Shown: positions 1 through 12,506, counted from the first letter of the stretch. The stretch is 64,000 bases of DNA from Bradysia coprophila (GCF_014529535.1 NW_023503374.1:4836001-4900000); one strand, 5' to 3'. Translations and numbers: made by a program. Notes: generated by a model from the letters alone, not told the origin.

Positions 1-1000
1 AGGATCGCTCTTATTGAAACACGTGGTTTCTTAGTATCACATTTAGATTTATGGAATTATTCTAGCGATTTAAAATTAGATTTTAGTGGTTTCAATAGCC
101 TACTGTGATGAACTTTTGCATGTTCCCCACAAATACGCAAAGCGCAAGGTATATATTGCCTAAAGACCTTGGAAGTGGAAGTCTGGCTGTCAGTTAAAAT
201 TAGTGTGGTGAACTTGTAGGACAATGTTGTGTGTATTCGATTTTTGTTAGCGATCAACTGAAATGCTATTATATTGTCAATTTGTTTTTGTTTGGCAAAG
301 TCCAAGTCACAAATTGTGTGTCGTATTCGTATTTTGCAGTATTAACTCGGCGAGGATTAGTTTGTTGAAAATTGGAAAATTTGGCGTGTAGGCTTACATC
401 AAGTTTGTTGTCAGAAATGTTCGGACTAAAAATGTCAACTTATTTGAGAATTTTTTAATTCTTTTAAAGAATGTACGGTGACACACGGCCTAATTGTACT
501 GAATAGAATCTCATGCGTTCTTATTGCCTTTTCCCGCATCTTCCTGGCAACACTACTGTTTTGGTGACATGTTGACAAACTACTTCGACTGTTTTGTTTT
601 TGTGAAGTGCTAGATTCATATTTTGCGTAATATTTGTCGATTTTGGTGGTGTTTCAATAAATTTTGCTGTGAAGTGAAGTGAATACATGATAATAAGGGC
701 AAAAATATTGTTTGTTTTTGATAATAAGTGAAAAATGCAAAAATAAAATTGTGCGGCCATAGATCTCTTCGTTTGGTGAAACTGATGACGGAAACGTGAG
801 GAATGGTGGGGAAAAGTGTGCAAACTAATTGAAACCAACTTCACAATTTCACATAGTAATGAATAAGTGAATGCGTCCAATTCTTTGAAATGAATGTAAA
901 TGAACTATATACGGGGAATTCCCTTAGAAGCAAAGTTGGTTGTCATTAGTTTGCACACAAAACCGAACCGTCGATCGTCACGCCAGCGGTCATTTTAGTC
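1..1000. other. AT-rich non-coding stretch
   Basis: No open frame here has recognisable protein features, splice-bounded coding or family motifs. The sequence is AT-rich with short low-complexity runs. I see no gene and no clear inverted repeat in it. Confidence 0.5.
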
Positions 1001-1268
1001 AAGGTAAATATAGTGAGGAGGTAATGCCATATTCAACCGAATCAGATGTGCAGTGGCACGAAAGTTTGCTATAAACGCCATCTCTCCCTGTCTTTAAAAT
1101 AACAAAATTGCTTAGAAACCTGGGCCATCTGTTTTGTGATAGGCACAACATTTTGTGAAACACAAGTAAATCTTAGTCATCCATTTTAAAAAAAGATGTC
1201 AGTGGCAACGAACTATTGTGCTAGGCCGCGCGTCTGAATGACATTACCTCCGCCCATATATTTACCTT
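1001..1268. mobile_element. MITE, family 1, copy 1
   Basis: This is a 268-bp non-coding repeat. It begins AAGGTAAATATA followed by an AGGAGGTAATG-like block, and it ends with the reverse complement of both blocks, so the terminal inverted repeats are about 30 bp. A second copy, nearly identical along its whole length, lies at 22415-22678. Together they define a family of short non-autonomous DNA transposons. I could not assign a superfamily because no clean target-site duplication is visible. Confidence 0.8.
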
Positions 1269-2552
1269 GATTTTAGTGATCTATTGGTGTTCGTCGAAGT
1301 TGAAAAAATTGAAATTATGGCTATAGACAAAATGGCCGTCACTTTTATTTTTGTGTTTTTTATTTCATTTTTTTCGAAAGTTTTTAATGAATTTGCTTAG
1401 ATTGGTGTGCAATTAATTCAAGTGACAAAGTTTGTGATATCAAAACTAAAATAACATCGCGAATATTGTTTCGATTTCATGTGATACATTTTTGCTGATA
1501 AGTAATGAAATTCTGCTGGTATGTAATGAAAATCTCCTGATATGTAATGAATTTTCATATGAATATTCCTTCACTTGTGATGTAATTAAAAAGTTCCCAC
1601 ATGTAACGACCGCTTTCCGCGGGTGGGAAATGTACGTGTAACAACAATATTCCGGGTGGATAGGCAATAAAATACTATTAAAACAAAATACTCTGGCGCC
1701 ATCAAATTATCTGAATGTAAATAGAAAAATGTCGTTATCGAAATGTTGTAGATTTAGCATTTTTATCTACATGTGAAGTGATTATTATCAACCTGTTTCG
1801 AATGCACATGCCATGAAGGAATTTTGATCCAACAATTTCAGTACAAATGCATTCTACATAGTGTTATTCCATGAGCACAATATACGATTCAGACTGTTGT
1901 ACTGTTGTACTGTCATAGCCAGAAGAGTTAGACAATTAATTAAAAGCAATGACAAAAATAAGTGACGAGCTTCAATTATACATAACTAAATTTATGCTTA
2001 ATCAAATGAATTGAAGGACTTTGTACAGACTAGCGGAAGAAGTAATAGATTCAACGGTTGTATCGCTATAGTAGTAGACGGAAAAAGCTTTATGAGTCGG
2101 AGGCTTGTCTAATTGCTGTTACCTTTTTTAACTTCAGAAACGTTTATAAATCATACGTTAATACCAATAGCAACTATTAGTGAGATTAGTTTGCTCTAGA
2201 TAATGAAGTCTTACATACGAGCACTTGTTCAGCTCAAATTGGAAAACGACTGGCTACGATCACAATTTGGAACACAACCCGTTCTAGATATGACTTGAGC
2301 TTGATAAGTCTTTTGACTTGCAATGTTTTTCAATTGAATTGCGGTGTACAGTTATGATTATATCTACTCGCTCGAGCAATGGGTCAAATTCGGCTAAGTA
2401 AAAAGCATCGTTGGCGATGTCCCTTATTCGTGATTTCAGGTCTTTGAAAGGCTACGAAACCTGTTTTGAATGATCTTTCAACGCAAACCGAATTTGGATG
2501 ATGATTGAGGAAGAGTCGAGGAAATAATAAAGAGTGCAAAGTTATTATATGG

Positions 2553-2589
2553 CCACACGGCAGTGTAAAATAAACTTTACTCTGCCGTG
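2553..2589. mobile_element. 37-bp hairpin between 8-bp direct repeats
   Basis: A tiny near-palindrome with CACGGCAG at the left and CTGCCGTG at the right is flanked on both sides by TTATATGG (2545-2552 and 2590-2597). A perfect 8-bp duplication around inverted ends is the signature of a hAT-type insertion. The element is probably a very short internally deleted MITE. It carries no coding sequence. Confidence 0.6.
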
Positions 2590-2639
2590 TTATATGGAAG
2601 AATTTGACATTATATCGGTAGCCATCACAACGTTATCTG

Positions 2640-3190
2640 TCGTCCGATCTCCTGAGAGATTCTCTAAACTTCAGCAAATATCTTCGAAAATTCTCTTATG
2701 ATTTGATTTATGATTTGGTGATTCTCTGAGAAATTAAATCATTTTACTTTCATTTTCTTTGTCGATCAAGATGCGAAGGTTGATATTTTCTTACATTGTA
2801 AAATTTTCGATAGTTTTTGGATTCCTTTCGATGCTATAAGTATTGCAATTTTCTGTTGCTTTCTGGCACATTTCAATTTTTGATGTCGCGAAAGTCGAAA
2901 GAAAAGAGTTAAATTATTTGCGAAGAAAGATCATTTGTGTAATTAACCTAACTTCTTGCCCATAATCTTCAGAGAAATTCGTCATCAAAACATTATCTGT
3001 CATCCTATTTCGAAGAAGTTTCACCAAATCATAAGAGAATTTTCGAAGATATTTGCTGCTGAAATGTAGACGTATAGTCGTTGCATTACCTGTTTGAACA
3101 TCTCTGATTTTATTTTTAATGGTTCAAGATGCGAAGGTGTTGATATTTTCTTACATCGTATTATCCTCGTAAAATTATCGATGGATTTTG
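2640..3190. repeat. Inverted and direct duplicated blocks
   Basis: Two related blocks sit about 350 bp apart. The stretch around 2668-2700, running from CTTCAGCAAATATCTTCG, reappears reversed at about 3020-3064. The phrase AAGATGCGAAGGT followed by TTGATATTTTCTTACAT occurs in direct orientation near 2768 and 3127. This suggests a rearranged repeat unit. No coding capacity is supported. Confidence 0.55.
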
Positions 3191-3199
3191 CATTCGGAA

Positions 3200-4280
3200 T
3201 TTGTAACCAGTTCCCCTCTCCACATTTTTTAATTGGTACTATTGAAGTATTTGACATACTATTATGGTTTCCTGAAGTTTCCGTTAAATTTTCATTATTA
3301 TTTTCTCGTAAATCGATAATTTAGTTTAAATTATTTACAATTTGGTCATTTTTGACCACTTATGACTCATCCCTGGACCTGGGATCAAAAATTTTTAAAT
3401 TCTTCATTTCGACATTCGTATTGCAATTTCCAGTCGCTTTCTGTCGTTAAATGATTTGTGAATAAAGGTCATAAACGTCACCTTTTGCCCAAAATCTCGG
3501 GATAAATTAAATATTTCGCTTCCCCCTAACTGTAGTTGAGATCTGTAACTGTCGCATGCACATCGTCGCATGCACTTTTTCTTCCTTGAAAGGCAGTTAT
3601 GAATTTTGAGCCCGACGTAATGTCAATCGGCCATATGGTTCGGAAGATATTGTCGAAAAACTGAAAAGCCTCTAGAGAATACGACGAAAAGTGCTGATTT
3701 CACTGAAATTTTTTTTATGCTCAAAATAACTTCATAACGTCTCACTGCCTTTCAAGGAAAAAAAGTTTATCAAAATCGGTTCAGTACTGAGATATCGGAG
3801 ATACGCCCTTTAGTTATATGTTGCCGACGACATAATATACATGAAAATCTGTTGTAAGACATCGGATTTAAATGGCTTCAAAGTTAGCGATTTTTTGTGT
3901 AGTGTCTCTGGAAAATGACCATATTTCGGCTATTTTGTCTTTATAAACGATCCATCAGAACAGTTGGAGTGTTTGCTGCGACTGAGCCCCGTACAAACCC
4001 GTATATCTATTGCGTACGTGACCCTAGTGCGTCTGTCACCCTACTTTGACCGTAAGCCTATTGCGTCCGTTAATGTAGTTAAAGCAAAATTATTATGAAA
4101 TGTGTACTCTTAGAAATTGCGCATAGCGCAATTACCAAGCCCCGTACGAAGTTACTTTCAAATGCAGGGATTCCACGCAAAATTTAAAGTCAAAAAGTGG
4201 AAAAGTGAGTAAAAATAACGAAAATAGTTGCTAGAAATAGTTGATTTTCAGATGGTGAAAAAGTTGGTAAAAATAGTACA
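3200..4280. other. Non-coding stretch
   Basis: There are only short open frames without family features. No convincing terminal repeats were seen. Confidence 0.4.
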
Positions 4281-4282
4281 TT

Positions 4283-4373
4283 ACTGCTATAAGGCTGTAT
4301 ATAAGAGATGTGTACGTATACGCGCGCTTGCACAAGTTTAGTACGAGTCTCTTATATACAGCCTTATATCAGT
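4283..4373. mobile_element. Short hairpin MITE remnant
   Basis: A 91-bp sequence starts ACTGCTATAAGGCTGTATAT and ends with nearly the reverse complement, terminating in CAGT. The inverted arms are about 25 bp around a short GC-richer centre. It is non-coding and is probably a small DNA-transposon derivative. Confidence 0.55.
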
Positions 4374-4379
4374 GAGGTA

Positions 4380-5337
4380 TTTTATCGCAGTAGGCAAAAT
4401 CTAGTGATATAATTTTGCTTGCAAAATCGTTAGCTCTCTAGGGTAAATTTGTTTACTCTTATGTACGTCGTGTATATAGGGCACAATACACACACACCGA
4501 ATGCGATAAAGTGAGTTTTTAGGAAATTTTGAACGCTATTTTACGCCAAGTCAAAGATTATTCGTGTAAGTTTCTCCGGGATGAAACAATAGCTGATTAG
4601 AATTGCAGATAACTTTAACGGATTAGTTTTTGACGACTTAGCAAAATATTTTCCAATAAAGGAAAGTGTGCATCCAATGATTTCCATAGACTATTATCAA
4701 GCGTGGTAGAGGAGGCAGAATTATACGTCCAACTCCTACGCTGACAAATCAGCATTTTCAAAAATGTGAAGCAGAAAAATTCGTTACTCAAAGACTAAAA
4801 ATTCGGTTGCGGAACGTTGAACAGAAATCGGTAGATAGAATTGACTGATTCTTCTTGCATTTTTGTTACTGTCTTGAATACGTAGGAGGTGAAAACATTT
4901 TCTGGCGGAAATTGTAGAAAATGTATAGACGCCACGGGAGAGGCTAGGTCGACGGAATTTTCGTTTTCAGAATCATGCCTTGGATGACAAGATTTTCGGA
5001 AGCTTTTTACAACTCCTCCTACAAAGCTGCGTTACACGATTTGCGGAAGAAGTTCAACTCTTCCCCCATTCAATTCAATTGGTCAACGCACTCTTCTTTA
5101 AAGGTCAAACAATTTATTTTCGCTTTTTTTGTTCGAACAAAAATTTACTGCCACACCTGCACTAAAAAACTTAGTCATGAAACATAAAGAGTAACTTAAA
5201 TTAAAACATATGAAAAAGCAAAATAAAAATAACAATTTTCTGTAAGTATATATATCACAAAAACGATTGGTCTTCTGTGCAAGACACCAATTAATATCCA
5301 TCCGTTTCTATATCAATCTGTACCTCACTTAAATCAC
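4380..5337. other. Non-coding region 3' of the CAT gene
   Basis: No coding sequence is supported here. The part next to 5338 would be the 3' untranslated region of the minus-strand CAT transporter gene. I did not see a convincing AATAAA on the minus strand close to its stop codon. Confidence 0.4.
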
Positions 5338-8243
5338 TTAAATATTCGTCGCAACGGTATAACTTGAGTTGAAAATTTTCTCGTTCGGCATCAATGCTAT
5401 GTGATTGGCTTCATAGAACGAATTTACCGCTTTTGATTCTTTCAGCTTCTCCTTCCTGGCAAGGTCACCTTCCACCGAATGCTGTATACCGTACGTGAAG
5501 TAGATAATGTAGCCTGCAGAAGAATGTAAAAAAAAATATTTTTGAGTGTAAAACACGCAACAGACGTTCACAGTCTGTCCATACCAATTACAATCCAAAC
5601 GACGAACCGAATCCACGTATGCATGTCCAATTGGAACATCAAATACAAATTGATGAACACACTCAAACATGGCACAACGGGCACCCAGGGTACTTTAAAC
5701 GATAAATTATCATCGGCCGGAGGTTGTCTGCCGATAATCAGCACAACAAGTGCCATTGCGCCACAAACAATACTAATCAATACAATTGTTACAACCGATG
5801 TAATATCTGCATACCCTAAGATTGAACAAAGTACGATTGATAATGCACTGAATACAACAACTCCGATTTTCGTAATGTATGAGGAGAGACTGTTGGGACG
5901 TTTGATGAAATTTATGTTAGCCAGTTGTCGTAAAAATTGCGGCAATGTTACACTGACTTCATCGACCATCGCATCATCGTTGTATCGTAGTACCAATACA
6001 CAAACCGAAACTATTGTGTACGCCAGCAGCGTTCCAATGGACATCATATCGATAAGTTGATGTAAATCGAAAATCAGAGCCATAAATGCGGCTAATAAGC
6101 CGGACAACATTGATGCTACGACTGGTGTCTGTGTTTTCGGATGGATTCGCTTCAATATTTTGTACAAAATTCCGTCTTGAGCCATGGCATACAGGACTCG
6201 GGGCAACGGAAACATTGCTCCCAGTAAACTTGTACATAATGCGAAAATTGCTCCGATCGATACAATCCATTTGATTTCTATCCAACCAATTTGTTGAAAG
6301 ACATGCGGAAACGGTGCTGTGGGATTCTTTCAGAAAAAAGTGTTAAGGGAATCGGTGCCAATTGTGGAAATAATCTATTCAAGTGTACCTGCAAGTAGTA
6401 CGGCCACATCATTGTTAAAACGGTTGATATGCCGAAGTACGCTAAATGTGGCAAACAAATTAGAATTTTCTGTCAGTCGAACTTGGTGTTACCGCCTTAC
6501 CTAAGAATATGATGATCAGTGAGATGACAATTGACAGTGGAATGTTTCTCTGTGGATTCTTAGCTTCCTCTCCGGTTGTAGCGACGCAATCAAAACCGAC
6601 GAAACCGTAAAAACATTTTGCCGCTCCAGCCATAATGCCTGCAAACAATAAAAATGAAATTCATATTTGCTGCTCATTGCCTGACGACATTCTAATATAT
6701 TGCTCGACGTAAAGCGATCTAATTCAAAAATTAGATTTAAAATTTATCATCTGTTGTCGACAACAACGACTATAAGAAGCGATGACCTACAATTAATGTG
6801 ACTTTATATAAAGACACGAATGTTTAAACAAATGAAGTAAAAGATTTTCTAATCAAGCATCAGGCGATACTTTGAACAACAGAAGTAACAGATTTAAAGA
6901 TTATACGCTTGCCGTTTCTAAGAAGTCAACTGGATTGTGCGACCCTAAGTAGGTGTAGCTTTTGAGTTCTAGTAAGAGTCGACTAGCAAACATACATAGA
7001 AAAGAGGAGTTCATGAAAATTGGTTCTGTGGTTTCGTGTCAGAGTCCATGATGTCTGTGAGTAGCGTAATAGATACCGCAATTTTCCAATCGAACATTCA
7101 CAAGGCATCAACTACTTCAATCTCTTCGAATGACACTTCTAAGCTAACAAGTAGAGGCATAAGTCAATAATCGTGCGTAAGAATTCATTTCAAAATGTTC
7201 TTAGGATAGATTGATGAAGTTGATGTCTTGTAATGGGTGGTCTTGATTGACTTACACGTGAAGCAACTCGGTAAGGCACTTCTTCTATTCGTCATTTTTT
7301 ACTTTAAAGGACCTAAGTCATAGGTCTACATATATTTCAAACATACCAGCGATTCCATAAGGCATAAATCCCCCTTCACCACCTTTAATTCCTTCTGGAA
7401 TTTGATCTTTTGGTATGTTCCAATTGGCTGGATCACCTTCGAATAGAATGAATGCAATTAATGTGTCTATGACGGTACAGTTCTAATGCATCGAGAAACG
7501 AACATTTTATTCCACCAGCAACCAGTACAATCAGGACTGTTATGATGTTTACTGTTGTGAAGACGTTATTTAGGATGCTGGACTCTTTTACACCGGTCGA
7601 CAGAAGTGCGGCCAGTAGCATGATGATGAAGAACGAAAGAATGTCCGGATAGTTGGCAAGAAAGTCAATGTCGATCGGTAAGATACTCTGCAAATAAATG
7701 CTCATCTTTTTCTCAAACAATTCGTCAACATAACCGCTGAGTCCGCGCGCCACACTTGATGTGCCTGGAAGAAAAATTAGGAAACATTTTTTTTTGTCAA
7801 AGAGGATGTCATGAGCTGAGAAACTTACCGATAACATATTCTAATATCAAATTCCAACCAATACTAAAAGCAACGAATTCTCCAATCGTAACATAACTGT
7901 ATACGTACGCCGAGCCAGCCTTCGGGACACGAGCTGCAAATTCAGCATAACACAATCCCGCGAAAGCCGAAGCTATAGCTGCCACTGTAAGTGATTGAGA
8001 AGTTATTGAGTGCTTACCATTCCATGATTCCCTACATTTACCTGCAAAGGAAATGACAACCGCTGGGCCTGCTTGTTCATACGCAACCGATCCAGCTAAG
8101 ACGTAGACGCCAAGACCAAGTGTACTTCCAACACCCAACGCCGTTAGATCGAATAGGGTGAGTACTCGAGCCAATTTTGATTCGCCGCCTTCATCGGCAT
8201 TTCCATATCTTTTCCGTCGAATCAAGGCTTGCCACAGTGTCAT
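5338..8243 (-). CDS. Cationic amino acid transporter (CAT, SLC7 family)
   Basis: This encodes a plasma-membrane permease that imports arginine, lysine and ornithine. Coding exons, 5' to 3' on the minus strand, are 8243-8042, 7984-7829, 7764-7504, 7436-7347, 6638-6501, 6441-6389, 6326-5585 and 5513-5338. They join in frame to about 605 aa, the usual CAT length, with the roughly 14 hydrophobic segments expected. Family landmarks are the first helix with [15 protein letters not shown] (near residue 32), [36 protein letters not shown] and [18 protein letters not shown]. The ATG at 8243 lies directly after a splice acceptor (TTTTCAG), so an upstream 5' UTR exon is likely; I did not find it. The exon 3 donor reads GTTCGT rather than GTAAGT. 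Intron 4 (6639-7346) is the only long one. The protein resembles Drosophila slimfast/CG5535-type CATs, but which paralogue it is cannot be decided by eye. Confidence 0.95.
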
Positions 8244-8717
8244 CTGAAAAGATGAAGAAAAGACGAAAGGAAATGAGATCAAATTGAGTTTTGCTGCTAT
8301 TTGTGTTCGAACTTCAGATGTTGATTTCGGAATATAAAAAGTTTTTAAAGGTTTCTATGTAATAACTAGGTCCAACCTTTTGGGCGGGTCAGGTCCCTTG
8401 ACTGACACTTTTCTAAATGTATTTTTAATCAATTTCATTACATTTTCATTTTTTTATTGTTAAGCTTGAGAAGCATCACTGATTCCAGTTTATTTTTTCA
8501 GCTGTATTCAAAAAAACTTGTCAAAATTTAATACATATATATTTACTATATTAACGTTCCACGCAAATGACAGGAAAATTTTACAAAAAAAATCTTTGGA
8601 AACCATTGAGCGTAAGGTGGAATGAGTTTTGACCACTTTTTGAGTTCTTAATTTTCTTATAAATTTTCAAGATTTTCAATCAACCGTAAATCATAAATAA
8701 AATATGACTCGTGTAGA

Positions 8718-8751
8718 TTACAGCCCTCGCTTCGCTCTGGCCGTAAACTTC
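8718..8751. repeat. Short palindromic repeat with CGCTTCG core, copy 1
   Basis: The sequence reads ATTACAGCCCTCGCTTCGCT and continues to CCGTAAA. Its ends are roughly inverted (TTAC.G / C.GTAA) around a GCGAAGCG-like core. A sister copy is at 9147-9172, preceded by similar flanking words (ACTCGTGTAGATTACAG versus GACTAGTGTGAATTACGG). Non-coding. Confidence 0.5.
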
Positions 8752-9146
8752 CCACTCGTATGAGCTGTCTATTATTCTGTTTGATTGCATTTTTGTTACA
8801 TCAGAGTACATGCGAAGTATGTTTTGTGAATGTGGAACGAAGGCTTTTTCTCAAAATAAAAAAGTGCGATAGATGTTCTTCTCTTACACTTTTGTACAAA
8901 AAAAGGAAGTCCCCCGGTACTTAATTCACATGGTAATAAATGAACTTTATTAGCTTTTGATTGATCATTGAAAATAACTCAGTTTACCAATATTTTCGGT
9001 AAACTGGTACCAATTGCGACTATAATGGTTAAAATATTTGTAAAAGGAGAAATTTATTGGTAGACCGGGAAAAAAATAATCCCTCGAATATAATTTCCCA
9101 TTCACAAAACCTTCAATCGTGAATAAAATATCACGACTAGTGTGAA

Positions 9147-9172
9147 TTACGGTCCTCGCTTCGCTCTCGTAA
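9147..9172. repeat. Short palindromic repeat with CGCTTCG core, copy 2
   Basis: Second copy of the motif at 8718, here ATTACGGTCCTCGCTTCGCT continuing to CGTAAA. The match extends a little into the left flank, which suggests an old dispersed repeat rather than coincidence. Confidence 0.5.
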
Positions 9173-10431
9173 ATTTTTTACAATTTTCTCTTTACTCTTA
9201 ATTCTACGTATTAAAAAAATCGTCAGAAATTAGTTGAGAGTTCATCTTAAATTGCCTGCAAAATTTGATAGTCAACTATCAAGATGTTAGTAGTTCACTA
9301 GCAAGAGATGTTTACACGCTAAAAGCTGGGCATCGAATGATGAAATTATTCTTCCTACTAGTTTCATGCATCGAAAACAAACTTATATGATTTACCTACA
9401 CTACCAAACAAAATCAAATTTCATCAAAATAATCTTTCTTAATTGATGCTATGATCAACAGTGTAAAGACTTGTTTTCTCGGATAGCTTCCAGATCCTTA
9501 ATCATACATAGCCCATCTTCGAACTTAGCCTCGGGATTTTAATTCCATGTATTTAAAAAAAAAGAATCATCCAAATTGGTTGAGAATTACTCAAGTTATC
9601 GTGCTAGTGAATGTACCGTACCAAAACCAACGAACCACATAACAAATGGGGTGAACGATTTTGAATTAAGTAACACTTCAGTAGTTCAACAGTAAAAAAA
9701 TTCAATGATTTCAAACAGATTGTCTTTTGAGCAAATGTTTTATTATATCACATTTTGGTAGTGTTAGTTATTGACCATTTACCTAATATCAAAATGTAAA
9801 ATCTGTGTCAATTGTTCGTAAAAAAATACAAACAAAAATTTATGATTAATTTAGACAAAACTTAAAAATTTTGTTACGGTTGCTTGTGCACTTGAAAATT
9901 TATTTAAATAATCTGGGCACATAAAATTCGTTAAAAACAACTCAACCAGTATACTTAAGACACGTCCAGAAACGTTTACCTTGTACAGTACATATACAAT
10001 ATTTTAGGACCGGAACGTGCATCTACTTAAACAGTACTTACGAATCAATAGATAAGCTACATTTCGAAGGACTCGATTATTTATTTATTTCTTCAATTTT
10101 AAACTTAGTTAAAGTCGGTAAACCTAAATAACAGCCAGATCTAGTGATTAAAAGTCTAAAAAAAACAAACTGAAAATGGGTGGAAGTTGTCAATTAGGAA
10201 AAAAGTTAAACGGAGATTTGTCAGATCTAATTCTACTCAATTTTTCATAATCAACACGTTAAATCTTCCACTTTTTTTTACACAAGTCTAAAACAATGAT
10301 ATCCCATTGCCATGATTCCCAAGTTTTGTAATTACAAATCTCAAATTTACATTAATGTTGTTGATGTTGTATATTCGTGTCTTATCTGATACACAAACGA
10401 TTTTTCTAAAATTCTTAATGGCTTAATGACG

Positions 10432-11022
10432 TTAGTACGAGGGGAAAACACCTAGAGGAAGTGGTGGGACACGCTTTATTTTCATTCGATGGGATAGAAA
10501 GCAGATACGTTTACTATAATTGAAATTCACATTTAAAGGTTCTCCAGGCTCAGTGGATTTTTTTTCTATAGCAGCTATTAATCTACGCACCGTACTTCGG
10601 ATATGCGTAAGCTCCTCATACAAACCCTTGGAAATAGGATGACATTTAAGTAAACCGTTGATTAATTCAAGGTTCTGAAAGAACAGGTTAAGACACCCAC
10701 GAGGGCGGCTGACACACAAATTTTGACAAATAGATGCTATTTATTGAACATACTCAATACAGATTGTTTGAAATGTCAACCTGATAAAAACTATTTTTTT
10801 CCTTCAAGTTGACATTTCAAACAATCTGTAATGAGTATGTTCAATAAATAGCATCTATTTGTCAAAATTTGTGTGTCAGCCGCCCTCGTGGGTGTCTTAA
10901 CCTGTTCTTTCAGAACCTTGGATTAATTGGAACAAAATATCGATAAAGAAGGCAAAATCATCGGTGGAGTAGACCAAATATCGTCGACTAAATAGAATTG
11001 AGAATAGGTTTAATCCAAGTAA
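10432..11022 (-). pseudogene. Coding exon split by a foldback insertion, unidentified
   Basis: On the minus strand an exon-like sequence starts after a TTTACAG acceptor (exon from 11022) and ends with a TAA at 10432-10434. Reading across the transposon at 10668-10920, and counting one copy of its 8-bp target duplication, leaves a single open frame of 109 codons with protein-like composition. It includes a hydrophobic stretch (DFAFFIDILFQLINGLL), then a basic and polar region, and ends PLGVFPSY. With the transposon in place the frame is disrupted. I do not recognise the family. I also found no convincing upstream exons, so this may be the last exon of a decayed gene or an old gene fragment. 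Confidence 0.5.
10668..10920. mobile_element. Foldback MITE with 8-bp target-site duplication
   Basis: A 253-bp element consists of two almost perfect inverted arms of about 115 bp. It starts CAAGGTTCTGAAAGAACAGG and ends with the reverse complement. It is flanked by GATTAATT on both sides (10660-10667 and 10921-10928), a perfect 8-bp duplication proving insertion. The size of the duplication suggests a hAT-type transposase acted in trans. It sits inside the open frame at 10432-11022 and breaks it. Confidence 0.9.
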
Positions 11023-11065
11023 CTGTAAACACGAATTTCACTGACCGAATGAACACGATTTCATC

Positions 11066-11456
11066 CATAGGTTTGTTCCAATTCACGACGTAAGTGCGGT
11101 CGAAATTCAAAATGGAAAGTGCGGAGGTCTTTCTAACGTAGCGTCATTTTCATACAAAGAAGCGTTGAAATGTATTTTTTGTTTACTTTTTCATCGAATC
11201 GTTCACTTAAAATTCAAATTTTAGGCACACTTACGGCGTGAATTAACTGTAAACCCGATCTTTGACAACACGAACTACAACGACTTCAGCCACAGAGATG
11301 AACATAGCCTAAACCAATGAACCTTCATTGTCCCAAACGACAACAAATTTCTTTTAAAATTTTTCGTTAGAATTTTCGTCAACCTGAAAGTTGAGGTTAA
11401 GTTGCCTTCTGTGGATAAAATTTGACATTTCGAAATGACCTTGGAACAAACCTATA
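11066..11456. mobile_element. Inverted-repeat element, ATAGGTTTGTTCC ends
   Basis: The left end has CATAGGTTTGTTCCAA (11066-11081) and the right end its near reverse complement, TTGGAACAAACCTATAG (11441-11457). The interior is non-coding and contains the smaller inverted-repeat element at 11080-11244. No clean target duplication was found, so the exact boundaries are approximate. Confidence 0.5.
11080..11244. mobile_element. MITE, family 2, copy 1
   Basis: A 165-bp repeat bounded by AATTCACGACGTAAGTGCGG and the inverted counterpart ending GCGTGAATT. Its interior is nearly identical to 56678-56825. It is non-coding. The left terminus contains a GTAAGT word and the right part an ATTTTAG word, so it could resemble an intron when inserted in a transcript. 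Confidence 0.65.
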
Positions 11457-11459
11457 GAG

Positions 11460-12290
11460 ATCGGTTTTCATACAAATATTGATGAGGTTATGTCTCTATG
11501 GATGAAATTTGACAATTGGCCGTAGAACAAATCTATCGGTTTCTGCGCAATTAGAGGAGATGGGTGTCATACAATTTTGTCTAATTGTTTTCCCCTCACA
11601 TGAGGAAAATCATGTTCTCGACGATTAGACAGATTCATTAAAAACAAAAAACCACAACAACAACAATAAATCAATTAATTTAACTTCAATTATTACGAGT
11701 GATATCTAATATCCAATTAAATTCTAAAATTACGTTACGAATAAAGCTATGGATCCAGTTCATCTTGGAAAAGTAATGTTGACATAATACATGCCAGAGC
11801 GACCAGATGATATAATATTTGTCCCAAAATAACAGGGACGCTAAAGCGTTAAAGTTATTGTGACATATAATCTGCCACTAAAATAAAATATTGTTGGAAA
11901 TTCCAATTTCAATATTGATATTCACTTCAGAACGTCATGACATCGACCACTGTAACGAGAATATTGCATAAATTATCATAAATTTCTTCCAGGTGGTTAT
12001 AGTGGATCGAAGAATTCTAGTAATATTACTTTGTTGTAAAAAGTTGTTTGAATGTCGCATAATTATTGTGTTGACATTGTTCCAATTATAATCAATTAAC
12101 AACTCCGTTTCCTGACATTAATCTTTACATTGTCCCAATGACTCAAATGCCGATCCCAAAATTTGCAAATTAGTCTCCAAAGCAACTTTCGTATAAATTT
12201 CGCGTATTATTATACATTCCATTCCAATCCAGTTCGTATTATTCATTCCACATGCGATATCGAAGTTACTTACATATATACGCTTAGTAT
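11460..12290. other. Non-coding stretch
   Basis: AT-rich, with no supported gene. Short echoes of the ATAGGTTTGTTCC element occur near 11518-11545. Confidence 0.4.
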
Positions 12291-12506
12291 ATATCAGGGA
12301 CTATTTTAGGGAAAATTTTAGAGAAAATCGGGAAAATTAAGGAAAATAGGAAAAATTAGGAAAAATAGGGAAAATTAAGGAAAATCGGGAAAATTGAGGA
12401 AAATTATAAGGAAAATAGGGAAAACTAAAGAGAAAATAATTTTTTTATTGCGTAAACCTATGGATTTTGAATTCAATATTCGTTTGTTCTGCATTTCACA
12501 GTTGTC

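Larger units (their letters stand above)
8290..10430. other. Intergenic or 5' region of CAT gene, no gene seen
   Basis: This is AT-rich DNA without supported coding sequence. It holds two copies of a short GC-rich palindromic motif (see 8718-8751 and 9147-9172) and a short stretch (about 8363-8420) related to 51783-51840. Upstream non-coding exons of the CAT gene could lie here but cannot be placed. Confidence 0.4.

Noticed and set aside
5542-6060. 172-codon plus-strand frame
   Set aside because: It is the antisense shadow of CAT exon 7, which has clear transporter motifs on the minus strand.
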